A stretch of 64,000 nt of DNA, from contig JAYMGJ010000203.1 in assembly GCA_037178675.1 (NCBI GenBank), positions 31,424 to 95,423 of the forward strand, given 5' to 3'. Position 1 is the stretch's first letter, and each line of letters begins with the position of its first letter. Of the stretch, positions 9,738 through 20,714 are shown in pieces. Under the pieces are notes generated by a model. It was not told where the DNA came from and searched no databases. It saw nothing but the letters and a program-made list of their open reading frames with translations. A program made the position numbers and the translations under genes. The DNA is from Scleroderma bovista (lineage: Eukaryota; Basidiomycota; Agaricomycetes; Boletales; Sclerodermataceae).

Positions 9738-11574
9738 CTGATCCATCCTTCCCTAGACGTTCTGGTCGTACTAAAGTCGTACCGACTAGACCTGATAATG
9801 TCTATGGTGAGAATGTGCATCCTGTAGAGGCTGAGAAACTCGCCGAAGCAGAGAGTAAAGCACAGGAGGATCCAATGACCTTAGGATTTGGGACTCAAGG
9901 AGAGAGTCATGACCTCGTGGATTTGCATCGCCTACATCATGAGTTTGGTTCAGATTTCTTGAACTTTCTTATGGCGAAAGCTGAACCACTTTCTTCACGG
10001 ATTCCTGTTCAGTATAGGGATATTTTGAGATTATCAGCCGATGAGAAAAAGGCTTGGGATAGTGCCTGTCAAGACGAGATAGATGCACTCTGGAAGTGCC
10101 AAGTCTGGTCGCTTACCAACCTTCCTCTAAATCGTAAACCAGTTAAGTGTCGCTGGGTTTTTGCTGTAAAGTCTGACGGTCGCAAACGAGCCCGTCTAGT
10201 AGCAAAAGGTTTTTCACAGGAATACGGAATAGATTATGAAGACGTTTTCTCACCCGTAGCAAGATTCGAATCTGTTCGAATTATTCTTGCCCTGGCTGCG
10301 CAGAACGCTTGGAGTCTACAAGCTTTGGACGTAAAAACTGCCTTCCTATACAGTAACCTCGAAGAGGAGATCTATATGGAACAGCCAGAAGGCTTCGTTA
10401 AGAAGGGAAGAGATGAGAAGAAAGTATACCGTCTCTTGAAAGCTCTTTATGGTTTAAAGCAAGCCGCTTTAGCGTGGAATATTGAGCTTCACAAGTCTCT
10501 TCAAAAACTAGGCTTTAACCGCGTCGTTTCAGATGCTGGGATTTATGTTCACCAGGGAGTAACCGGGAACAAAAAGGTCAAAGTTCTACTCATCCTGATC
10601 ATCTACGTTGATGATGTTCTTTTTACTGGCTCTGACCAGAAATATCTCGGGATGATGAAAGAGAAATTTATGAAGGTCGGAATGCCGCGACCTTGGGGCT
10701 GCTAAAGAATATCTTGGAATGGAAATCCAAAGAAACCCATCAACTGGTTCTTTAATCGTTGATCAGGTGAAGTACTTGGACAAAATTCTAAAGCGATTCG
10801 ATATGCAGGATTGTAACCCTGCTAATACCCCACTTCCAGAGAAATATGATCCAGTCGCGAGTATAGGGGAGACCTCTCCCAAATTGCGCTCACAGTATCA
10901 ATCTGTCATAGGATCTCTTCTCTATCTGATGCTTGGAACGAGACCTGACATTGCATTTGCTGTCATCAAGATGTCTCAGTTCTCTGCGAGTCCAACAGAG
11001 GACCACCTTAATCATGCCAAGTATATCTTTCGCTATCTTCGAGCGAACAGAGAATGTGGCATTGAGTTTAAAAGGGAATCCTCGTTGCGAGTGGAGGGGT
11101 ATGTCGATGCCGATTGGGCTTCTGACAGAAATGACCGGAAATCCTGTACGGGTTTTACCGTGTTGTTTAATACCTCTCCAGTTTCCTGGGTTAGCCGGAA
11201 ACAGAAGACTGTTGCTACTTCAGCCACTGAAGCTGAGTATATGGCTCTTTCTGACGCCGCGAAACAGATATGTTGGATCAAGTCTTTACTTGAGGAGTTG
11301 TCTTTTGACATTCCACCCGTCGTTCTCTATGAGGACAATATGGGCTCCATATTCTTAGCGCAAAATCCCGCGCAAGAGAGACAAACGAAACATATCGATA
11401 TTCGTCATCATTTTATTCGCGAATGCGTTCAAGAAAGAAAGGTCATTCAATTATGACATATCTCTACTGATAAACAGTTAGCAGATGTCTTTACTAAAGC
11501 CCTTGGCAAAGTCAAGTTCCTAGGCTTTAAGAGTTTTCTTGTTACCGACTTGACACGTATCAAGTCTGGGGGAG
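9738..11574 (+). pseudogene. Copia element A, RT-RNase H part with frameshift and stop
   Basis: This is the right part of the plus-strand element split by element B. It starts in the integrase-RT linker (the R-P-D-N-V-Y-G motif also found in B) and contains a reverse transcriptase with intact YVDD (10604-10615), followed by RNase H. A frame change at about 10670-10690 separates the first frame (to 10705) from the second (10719 onward), inside the conserved segment just before E-Y-L-G. A TGA at 11454-11456 interrupts the RNase H. The frame beyond it still encodes the expected T-D-K-Q-L-A-D-V-F-T-K end before the PPT at 11565-11574. Roughly 100-200 residues between the two pieces of element A are missing, so DNA was lost around the insertion of B. 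Confidence 0.9.
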
Positions 11575-12100
11575 TGTTGAGAAAGTAAGTGCTTAGTCAT
11601 CACTAGCACATGACTTCTCTCTAGAGCCTTGACACGTGATGTGTCTGGACTCGTCATCTTCCATGTGATTCTATGAGTCACATGACCGGTTACCAAAGTA
11701 CCGACTAACCGGAGTCATATCCCTTATCTATGACGTATCAAGATAAGGAGAGATAATGTTCCTTCTGGAACATTCCTATGGGTCGTTCTAGACCGTTTTC
11801 TTATCTCTTATCTTACCTATGACTCACTGTGGCCTTCTACGAGTTTCTACGAGTTTCCACAGGACTACTATGTTAGGAAGGTACTTATCTACCTATCCGT
11901 TTATGGATTCACAGAGACTTCTTACTTTACATGGTCTGTGCACAGCTCAGACGTATAAATACCCTTATGCTTCTTGGTAGCAGAGTAGGATTTTACCCAC
12001 TACGTTTTATCCTCTGTTCTATTCAAGAACTCTTTAACCACCTTCGGTTAATCCCTCCAAGTTTGAACCAACTAGCAAGAGTGAGTTGATAACTTCTATT
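11575..12100 (+). repeat. Putative 3' LTR of copia element A
   Basis: The polypurine run TCTGGGGGAG is followed by TGTTGAGAAAG, a typical LTR start. A TATAAAT box is at 11954-11960, so transcription would start near 11985 and the LTR would end at about 12,050-12,110. The exact end is not fixed, because element A has no second LTR in the window. Confidence 0.55.
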
Positions 12101-12163
12101 GTCATTCTTGTCTAGGCCCGCTGTGCTTGTCTATCTCCAGACAGTACTTCCCATTAGTAGTAA

Positions 12164-12282
12164 CCTCAGTAGATGTTCAAGCTACTGTATTAGAGTAATA
12201 CCTGTAGTAACTACTACAAGTTAGTATGAGTAAGAATGAGTGTGTGTGGACTACTTACCCTCAGTAGATGTTCAAGCTACTG
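12164..12282 (+). repeat. 24-bp direct repeat, two copies
   Basis: CCTCAGTAGATGTTCAAGCT plus ACTG occurs at 12164-12187 and 12259-12282 with no mismatch, 95 bp apart. It lies just past the likely end of the LTR of element A. Confidence 0.8.
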
Positions 12283-12395
12283 AGGGACTAATGGAAAATA
12301 CTACTGTGTATGTACGCTAGGAAGGCTTATGTAAGCCGTGCGGTCACGCGCCCAAGTACTTAGTAACGCGTGCTGGTTAATTTACAACAAAAATG

Positions 12396-12735
12396 TGCCT
12401 CCTACAGGCGAAATGGAGGACTTGAGGGCACCAATGAGTGCTGTGGAGGGGTCTGAGGGGTCTACCACCCAAGCTCCTGGGCTGAAATGGCTAGAAGACA
12501 CTGTAAACAAGTTAGCAAAGCCATCCAATTGATCCAATTGATCCAGATCACACCATCAAGGCAACTCGACCCCCAAACTCGAGTTTGGAGGCAAGATGAT
12601 CAAATTGGAGGTTAGAAGGGACAAAGAGTGGATGGATGGGGACGGACATACCTGCCAAAGGGTCCCGAGTTACCTGCTCGACCCACCAACTCAAATTGCG
12701 CCTCCTACAGGCAAAACAGACGACTTGAGGGAGCC
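12396..12735 (+). repeat. 37-bp imperfect direct repeat
   Basis: A block containing GCCTCCTACAGGC and GACTTGAGGG occurs at 12396-12432 and again from 12698, with a handful of substitutions between copies. It suggests an old local duplication in the repeat-derived stretch. Confidence 0.6.
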
Positions 12736-14192
12736 AACTTGTGGCCAAAACGGGTATTCACGCTGCAACAACCTGGAGACCTGTAAAGACGGCTGTAAAA
12801 GAACAATAAAAGGAGAAAAATGTCAGCTAAAGCAAACAGAATCAAAGGCTCACCTTGTCCAGTCGAAACAGACAGCAACAAGAGCTGTAGTGTTGATTAT
12901 AGCAATGCAAAGGCCGCAATGGAGTCATGTGACCCGTCTCTCATGGCCAGTGTGCAATGCAGCACAAAGGGACTCACCGCGCACTGCAACACATTTGATC
13001 GTCGCGACCTCTGGTCCACGGTCACACCTAATATATTTTGTGTTCGACCCCCTGCTCATTCATTGGAAGAAGTCGAAAATCCATCCGACCACAGCGTGAT
13101 CAAGACAGACAACCTGCCAAGCACCTCCATCACCAATCTTACTGCTACCAAAGCAGACACTGCAACCAACGCGCACACCACCACTTACCAAAGCACGGAT
13201 GGCACTGCCACATGCACAAGTTTTGCAATGGACTCAAGCATTGCACATTGAGTGGGTGCATTATACCATTCATTTTCTATATCATAGGTATGCAAACCTA
13301 TACTATACCCTTTTACTAAGGACTACTCGTCGAGTGGGTGTGTTGAAATTCCTACTCAGTCACTATCATTCTTTAGGACTTGTGTTAGTTTCCTTATTTG
13401 TGTGTCGAGCATCCTTATGTAAGCATGGAGTATTTTCATCTGCTCGAGGATTCCTTTCACCTCAGTGTTCCAAATGAGACACTGAGGTAAGACATCTAGT
13501 CACCACTTTCTTTTACTTAGTACTAACCTACTTATTAGTTTGCCTCTGAGCTAGGTTAGGTATGTTGAGGCTGACATAGCCACAAGCTGGCAACCACGCT
13601 CCTAAACCCCTAAATACACAGTATATAGCTTGAGTAGAATAGGGGGGCTAAAAAGGGATCTGCTCACCCCCCACTCTGTCTGATCCTGAGTCTCTCAGCC
13701 TAGCTAAGCTTCTGCTTCTGCGCCCGCTCCCGCGGACCCACTTCTCACACTGAATCACAACAAGGTATCATACAGTTAGTGTTCCACACCAGACACTGAG
13801 TTTGCCTCTGAGCTAGTTCCCTGCACAAGCCATCTAACAAAAGTTGTTGAGGTACACAACAACACAAACATTATGGAATGGAGTCAAGCAATGATGGGAC
13901 AACACAACAGGGTGCAGTAAATGTGTGCTAATGGATACTTAGATGGATGTAAGATATGTTCCCAACTCTGCTGTCACATTTTGCAGGCAGAGGAAACCCC
14001 AATACACAATCGAGATCCTTGAACTGATGCAGCAAAGCTGTTAAGTACATAGTACTCAATGTCATCATAGTACATACGCAGCACATAGGTGGAGGCGATG
14101 GATATGGTGGACGGAGACAGGCAGGAGACAGGCAGTACCATAGAATGCACAACCAGACAAATGGGGACATGGAACCAACCTACGAACACTAT

Positions 14193-14895
14193 TTACACTT
14201 GCCCATCTGCCTCGTGTTCTACAGCCAGGATTGCCTGGCGCTTTTCGCGCAGCCGTTCAGCGCGGCGTTCTCGGATGGCCTGTGAGAAGGTCAATGATGA
14301 TGGGCACATATGGGAGACAGCGATGACATACTTTGTTCTTAACACGACGAGCCTCCATCTGGTCACTGAGAACCTTGGTACGGTTCTTCTCTGCCTTGGC
14401 TTTGTGAATGTACTCCATGAGAACACGCTTGTTTTTGAATACATTACCCTTCGATTTCTGGTAAAGGGAGTGGTACCTGTGGAGATAAATTCAGTGGTTC
14501 ATAATCGAAAAAAAAAAAAAAAAACAAGCAATGACGCACAAGTGTTTGTCGATCTTGCCTGCTTCCCTGTACTTCCTCAACAACCGCCTCAATACTCTCT
14601 GTCTGCGCATCCATTGCACCTTCGTCGGCAACCTCGCCTCAGCTGTACCCTTCCTCTTACCAGGACCAGTATGGCGACCTTTTCTCTTGGCAGCATGCAG
14701 CTCCCGTGTGCGGGCGCGCGAGTGGATAACAGTAGGTTTTATGATCACTCGGCCCTCTTTGATGAGCTTTTTGACGTGTGCGCGCGAGTTTGCGTTTCCG
14801 ATTTCTGACTGTTCTGCAGGGTCAAGCCAGATCTTGCGTTTTCCGACTCCGGCGACGGAGGCGGCGAGTCGCTTCTGGGAGCGGAGGTTGACCAT
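14193..14895 (-). CDS. RPL19: Ribosomal protein eL19 (60S subunit)
   Basis: This is a structural protein of the large cytosolic ribosomal subunit. Exons: 14895-14540, 14476-14332 and 14279-14193, giving 195 residues, the usual eL19 length. The start [10 protein letters not shown], the core W-L-D-P and G-R-H-x-G-x-G-K-R-K-G-T motifs and the basic helical C terminus with R-R-x-K-N-K are typical of the family. Intron 1 (63 bp, GTGCGT donor) carries a long poly-T run on the coding strand. Intron 2 is 52 bp. Splicing at these sites restores an uninterrupted protein. Its stop faces the gene-free stretch on the left, and the flippase gene follows upstream on the same strand about 390 bp away. Confidence 0.96.
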
Positions 14896-15285
14896 CTTGT
14901 CGAAATTGATTGATTCGTTGGTCAGACAACAGAACGCAAAGAATGGATGGCTACATCTCACCTTGAGCTTGTAGCGTTGAGGTCGTGGAGGGAGTTGTGT
15001 AGATGCAGGAATATGTGGGTGGTGGCTGATTACATAACTCTATCAGCCACTGGATTGGTCAGCCGCGACTGTGCAGTTCTTAGTAAGCGGTAAACATGTC
15101 CACACAACTCCTCTTGGGATGATAAAAACAGCAACCTCTGGGGCAAAAGAATCTATCACGATGGTTCCATTAGTCCATATAGCTAAAGTACACAGTATTA
15201 CTGTCGAACACATCTATTTGTCTGTGTCCATGTATTACTCGACGAACATCTCCAACACACGGAACCGGGGTACGGGGTAATATAT
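14896..15285. other. eL19 promoter side / intergenic
   Basis: This is 390 bp between the eL19 start and the flippase stop, with both genes on the minus strand. No further gene is seen. It should hold the eL19 promoter and the flippase 3' end. Confidence 0.5.
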
Positions 15286-18200
15286 TCAATATCCCGACGG
15301 TCGAGCCTCCGTCTTCGACGTATCGTATGCACGTATAAGCCGTGTTTGGTCTTGACGACCACCTTCCGTCTGACTGAACGCGAAACCACGATTGCGCCGC
15401 ATTCGTTGGACCGCACGAACCTTTTTGATAGCCTTTTGGAACCTGTAACATGTACATTAGTCAACAACACAGCGCAGTGAGGGAGAAGGAAACGGGACAT
15501 ACTGTTCTTGACGCGGCCGGTAATCAGGAATATTATACTTTTGCAGCTCCTGTGCAATATGGTACGACAGAGGCATGTATGTGCGACGGTAACTGCAACA
15601 GCATCATCCGGTGAGTGAAGGGCAGGCTATCAGCAGAAAGGACCGACTATTTCCAGGCGAAGTCCCGGGCAAGGCAAATCAATGGCACCAATAAGAGCAG
15701 GAAGTAAACGACAGCATCGGTCCATAAGCGAGGGACAAGGCCATAGTACTCGGTGGAGAACCCAATCATAGGAGCTATCCACGCATACAGAGGAAGGAAG
15801 ATCATCGTGAAAACGAATGAACCCGGAATGGCTATGGAAGGGAAAGTCAGCTAACACCTTTGAAGCAGTAAGGTAACTCACCAGCTACAGTGTATTTTGT
15901 CCATAAACTAGAGTATTGTTAGCGCATTGAGACCCGAGGAAACGAGAAAACCCACTCCGAGATTAGCGCAGCTTTCCCGAGTACGGTTAGAAGTACCGTG
16001 AGATACAAGGTTGTTCCCCAGAACCAATGCTGAGAGTCAAGCCCAGTGGCCTGCTTCAGGTCACCCCAAAACAGAATAACAGTGAACCCGAAGAGAATCT
16101 ACCCAAGGTTGTGTCAGCGACACCTTATAGAGAACATCGTACTCACCAAACTATGATACAGCGCGTTCGCTACCCATAACCAGAACGCCGTCTTCGTAAA
16201 GAACACGTTCTTCTGACCAAGCATGTACAGCTGTGGATAGCGGTCCAAGACTCGGGCAGACACGAATTGATCAAAAATACCAATGACGAAGGGCGGCAAG
16301 ACAGTAAAAATGACGTTATAAAATGAGATTGTCCATGACTCATATGCAATCTGGCCAGAGAAATTGTTGAGGAATGAGTACTACAGCGAGGCCGTCAGCT
16401 CAATCACTCGCAGCGCAAAAATCAAGACGCACCCAAAACTGCGTCATGTACAAAGTAATGTTTTTGTAGAAAGAATCTGATGATCCGCCTCAGATTGACA
16501 AGTGTTCCAGAAAGCGGGTGCCAACCTAACACGTACAAAGAATGAGTTTCGATAGCCGCTGATAGCTCCAAGCACCATGGACAAGCAAGAGTTTTTTGAG
16601 ATAGCGGAATTGCGAGATTGCGATGTCCGAAGATCGAGCTGCTTGAAGACCCTATAGAAGAACAATTCAGTTAAATGTAATCCTTCCAACTGTTTTACAT
16701 ACCTCCACTCCTGAGATACCTATTCCAACGTGTGCAGCTTGGATCATGCTGACGTCGTTGGCACCGTCACCTATGGCCAGCAGGATGGAGTTCTGATTCT
16801 TTTTCACCAACTTCACGACAAGCGCTTTCTGCAGGGGAGAAACACGACCTGCTCGAAGTCGCCATTAGCGATTGTCATTATGCTAAGAAACGGGGAACGC
16901 ACAACAGATAACAGCCTTGCAGAGAAGGGCTAATTCAAGGAACGACTTCGACAATTCTTTCTCGAGTGCAAACCCGAGACTCTTGCCATCTGTAAGTCGT
17001 GCAGTGGAGTAGATGACTATGCACAATGAAAAAACGAACCAATGATGAGTGCAAGGTCCTCGAGTTCCCCGCTGCTCCGCTGATTCTTAATGGCCGACAA
17101 TCTCTTTGAGATGAATTCCGCTGTGTCATTTGCATTATCCTCATTCACGATGACCTTCGTTCAGAGATTCAATAAATATCAACGATTACGACACACTTCC
17201 TACCCACCAAGTTCATAGACTCTGCAATCAGTCGACACGACATACCAATGTTGATCGCCGTCTCTTGCCGGTCTCCCGTAAGTACCCAAACCTACCAATC
17301 ATGCGTGAGACCATCGACACTGGCCATGAATGTTTATAGAACGTGCCTTGATCCCAGCCATCTGCAACGTGTGGATAGTGTCTGGGACACCGTCCTGCAA
17401 TTTGTCCTCGATGGCTGTCGCCCCAAGTAATGTGAGATCTTTCTCAATGAGCTCCGCCGCCTTTTCAAGCGCTTCTGAGCGTCCGCTGAGCGTTGCTGCA
17501 GCTTGGTCATATATTGTCGACCACTGGCGATATTCCGCTTCTGGGACATCGCGGTAGGCTATACAGAGCGTACGCAGCCCCTCAGTGGCATAGTCCTATG
17601 AGATAACAAGCGATAGATGAGACAGAGAGAGGATGCAAAGACATGTACTCAGTACCTCGAGATGTGCAAGCGTTTTCTCAGTAAAAGTCTGATGCTTTCC
17701 AAGTCGCTCAAGAATAACCGTGTCAGCACCTTTGCAATATAACTTGACCTTGCCATCGGGGGCGCGAACGACGGTTGACATGCGCTTGCGAGAGGAGTTA
17801 AATTCACAGACGTTGAGGACTTCGTACTCGACAAGGGCACCACAGATATTGACAAATACAGAACGTGGTTTGCGCATCTACAAATCACAATTGCGGGGTA
17901 GGCAAGGCAAACAGGTCGGCCAAACGGTGTGAGCGAGATAGTCACGAACGAACAAAGAATTCTCACATGAAACTGGTATCCCAATAGTTCTGCCCCGGCC
18001 ACAAGTGCTACTTCGTCGGGACTGCTTGCCTGATAATGGGTCTCGCCGTCGCGTACTTCAGGTATCACTGTATGACACACTGCAAGGAGTGACATAAACT
18101 CGCGCGCGACTGCTGTTGCCCTGCTACGGTCCTCTTCACCGCTAGCCGAAAAAGGATCTGCTCCAGTGTCACTCTCGACCGATCCCTCCAACAGAGCCCG

Positions 18201-20402
18201 CAGGTCGGCGAACGTACGCCAAACCTCCCTCCCGTCTTCGTCGCTCGAACGCGCCTCGTCAACCTCTTCCGTATATGCTACTCCACCGATGCTCGCTGCG
18301 CGAAAAACCATTTCATTCCTAGTCAGCGTGCCGGTCTTATCTGCAAATACAAACTCGACACGCCCGAGATCCTCCACAAGGGAAGACGTGCGCACCACTG
18401 CCGGGGTATCGCGCAGCTCGTAGTACATGTCGAGGTCAGCACTAATAAGCGCCGCATGCTGAAGCCTCACAACCTCGATCGTGACGATTAGAGATATCGG
18501 GATGAGGTTATTATAGAGGATTATGAATGTCAGGATGTCTGCAGTACAAACACGGCGCACAAGGGTCAGGCCACGCAAGACGTGGTAAATGAATGGGCTT
18601 ACCCTCAATGAAAGCCTTGGCTGAGGGAAATCAGGGTAGGAATATTAAAAATGGATGTAAGGCATACCTCGACCTGTAAAAGTGCTTTCCTGGAATAAAT
18701 ACCACTGTTGACTCGATAGAAACCACTGTGGGTAAATGTAAATATAAGCAGAGGAACGCGTGGACAAATCTTGTGGTTCAGGACTGGTACATACCGTATT
18801 GATGGAAGCACCAATGGTCGAACCGATCGAGAGTGCAAGAAGGAATCCGAACAAGAAGATGATGTGAATGTTGACTTGCTTTTCTACCGCTGTTCGCTTG
18901 ATAGGAGCAGCCCTGCGTCGCAGAATGGACATAAGTGCGACAGTCAGAGTACCTGGATTTCACACGGGACTCACGTCGCATTACGCATCAGCTTGGTTTC
19001 ATGACCCGTAAAAATGACTATCCCGTAAACCCAAGGAGTGTTCCGCAGCTGTGCGCCACGAAGGAGAAGTTGGTCAGGACCTACTGGTACTTGTTTTGGC
19101 ACGCCAGTATCCGTTACGAGATCAAAGGTGCCCTCGTATGTGTACAGCGAGTTATTTGGTTGCTCGGACCGCAGTGCACCATGCAGGCGACCGACAAGTG
19201 ATGGGGAAGTTAGCGAAGATGTGTGGGGGGAAGCCTGTTTGATTTTCAGGTTCGTTTCCCTGGAAAAGAGCATAAATGCGATCGAAAACAGGACTGCGAA
19301 AAAGGTTCTAGAACATACCCGTCGAGATTTGATGTCTCTATATAGCAAAGACCCTCGGGTTCCGAGGAAGAAATGAGAACGAGGTCAGCCGGAATGAACT
19401 CATCTGACTCGACGCGGACAACATCGCCCACTTGGATGTCCTTCCACTTGCGCGAATCGAAGCCCAGCGATTGGTTTAAGACTTTGGCAATGCGTGCATT
19501 GAGCTCAGAGTCTGAATGATGACGTTTCTGTGGGTAACCGCAATGATTGAGACCATTGTTAGGACATCCTGACGAAGGCACAAACCAAATCCTCTTGTGT
19601 TTCTTTGAGAGCTGACGCAAGTAGGACAACGGCCAGAGGAACAATGGTGGTATACTTGTTCGTGGGGGATACGCCAGGTATTTGCTGTATGCATGCAGTG
19701 AACAAGAAGAACAAGTTTGCATACTTGGAGAATTGTTCTATACGTGAACTTGAGCATGCGTAAAAGCACTTCACGTTCTTACGAACCTTTGAAAAACTTG
19801 GGCACGAACGTGACAACATTATACTTGCTGGTTGAGACGAAGTTGGAGCAAAACTGGTCGTTCATTTCCGAATTATTGAGAGTAATGACGCGTTCGCCGA
19901 TTGGGCCGGCCTCCTTCTCCCATGGCCATTTCCACTTCCACTTCTTCCGTTTGCGCATAGGGGTCCTTGGAGACTGTGGGGTGCCTGGGAAGGATGCACT
20001 GCCAGGGAAAGCGGTCTCACTTTCGAAATTCCATCCCTGGCTTGGGTGCGTACCTGGCGTGGATAGCGAGAGGGATGAGTCCAGTCCAGCCGGTGGAGCC
20101 GCTGAATGGGTGAGAGGGAGTCCACTTTCCTGCGACTGCATTGGAATTGGATGTGCGGAGGTCGTATGCGGAGAGATAGCACCCTGTTGAGTAGCAGTAG
20201 GGGTCAAGTCAAGGAGGTCGTCGTCGTCGTCAAAGAATGGGTCCATCAGATGGGGCGCGTCCTGAGCTTGAGATTGTGTATTTGAGGACGGTGGATAGGT
20301 AGGATATGGATTGTTGGAACTGAGGCGAGAATGGTGACCGTATGGATGGGCAGCTGGATTGGCGGTATTGACCAGAGCCGCAAATGATTCTTCGCTGTCC
20401 AT
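15286..20402 (-). CDS. DRS2: P4-type ATPase, aminophospholipid flippase (DRS2 type)
   Basis: It flips phosphatidylserine and phosphatidylethanolamine to the cytosolic leaflet of Golgi or plasma membranes. Twenty-two exons can be joined in frame (20402-19787, 19737-19586, 19527-19319, 19259-18975, 18912-18795, 18725-18668, 18620-18603, 18538-17967, 17877-17656, 17595-17347, 17291-17208, 17154-17040, 16989-16903, 16848-16703, 16651-16537, 16476-16433, 16380-16147, 16098-15956, 15907-15882, 15831-15648, 15592-15503, 15442-15286), giving 1307 residues. Visible motifs: the Q-Q-I-P-G-V-S-P-T stretch of the first membrane pair, D-G-E-T in the actuator domain, P-I-S-L in M4, D-K-T-G-T with the phosphorylated Asp at about 552, and G-D-G-A-N-D. 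The N-terminal 150 residues are disordered with an acidic D/L patch, and the C terminus is basic. Exon 7 is only 18 nt, and intron 10 has a GC donor. A DNF-type flippase is less likely from the M1-M2 motif. Confidence 0.95.
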
Positions 20403-20550
20403 TGTAGTGGCCAGCGCCGCGCTCGTAAGCTGTAGGAATAATAGCTCGTGCAACGATGCTACGTCCGCAGACAATGTCGTGAGCCTGGTTAAAACCCTAA
20501 ATAGTCCCGGACTGCTATGTAAGAACTTCACTCCGCAGCTTTATGTATGT

Positions 20551-20634
20551 GGTTCTGTAGTGTAGTGGTTATCACTCGGGATTTTGACGGCTGCTCATCT
20601 TCCCGAAACCCAGGTTCGAACCCTGGCAGGACCT
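20551..20634 (+). tRNA. tRNA-Gln (TTG) with 12-nt intron
   Basis: Acceptor stem GGTTCTG pairs with CAGGACC (20627-20633); U is the discriminator. The anticodon stem is CGGGA (20577-20581) with TCCCG (20601-20605). The loop holds anticodon TTG at 20584-20586. A 12-nt intron (20588-20599) sits after position 37, the canonical place. The B box GGTTCGAACCC and an A-box-like TGTAGTGGTTA are present. The mature tRNA would be 72 nt before CCA addition. It lies about 150 bp upstream of the flippase start on the opposite strand. Confidence 0.93.
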
Positions 20635-20639
20635 CCACC

Positions 20640-20644
20640 TTTTT
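20640..20644 (+). terminator. RNA polymerase III terminator (T5)
   Basis: A TTTTT run six bases after the tRNA-Gln discriminator base, the normal pol III stop signal. Confidence 0.8.
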
Positions 20645-20714
20645 GCATCTCTTTACTTATCTCAACCAACGTTGGGTGCAACACAACAGCTCTATGGGGT
20701 AGGGGCACAGTACG

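Larger units (their letters stand above)
12101..14192. other. Gene-free, repeat-bearing stretch downstream of the retrotransposons
   Basis: No conserved protein is seen in any frame. Open frames of up to about 167 codons between 12,590 and 13,480 overlap one another in three frames and show no recognisable domain. Several imperfect direct repeats are present: a 24-bp block at 12164-12187 and 12259-12282; a 37-bp block at 12396-12432 and again from 12698; and a pair of motifs, GTTCCA..AGACACTGAG and GTTTGCCTCTGAGCTAG, repeated near 13465-13555 and 13780-13815. This looks like decayed transposon-derived or terminal-repeat sequence. Confidence 0.55.

Noticed and set aside
12596..13480. Open frames of 92-167 codons downstream of element A
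   Set aside because: They overlap in three frames, lack any motif and lie in repeat-bearing sequence.
14089..14974. Plus-strand open frames of 147 and 239 codons
   Set aside because: Antisense to the eL19 exons; the eL19 call is secure.
15630..15881. Alternative minus-strand frame at the flippase C terminus
   Set aside because: The neighbouring frame gives the conserved R-D-F-A-W-K-Y-Y-R-R-T-Y segment and fits the exon phases, so this frame is a shadow.
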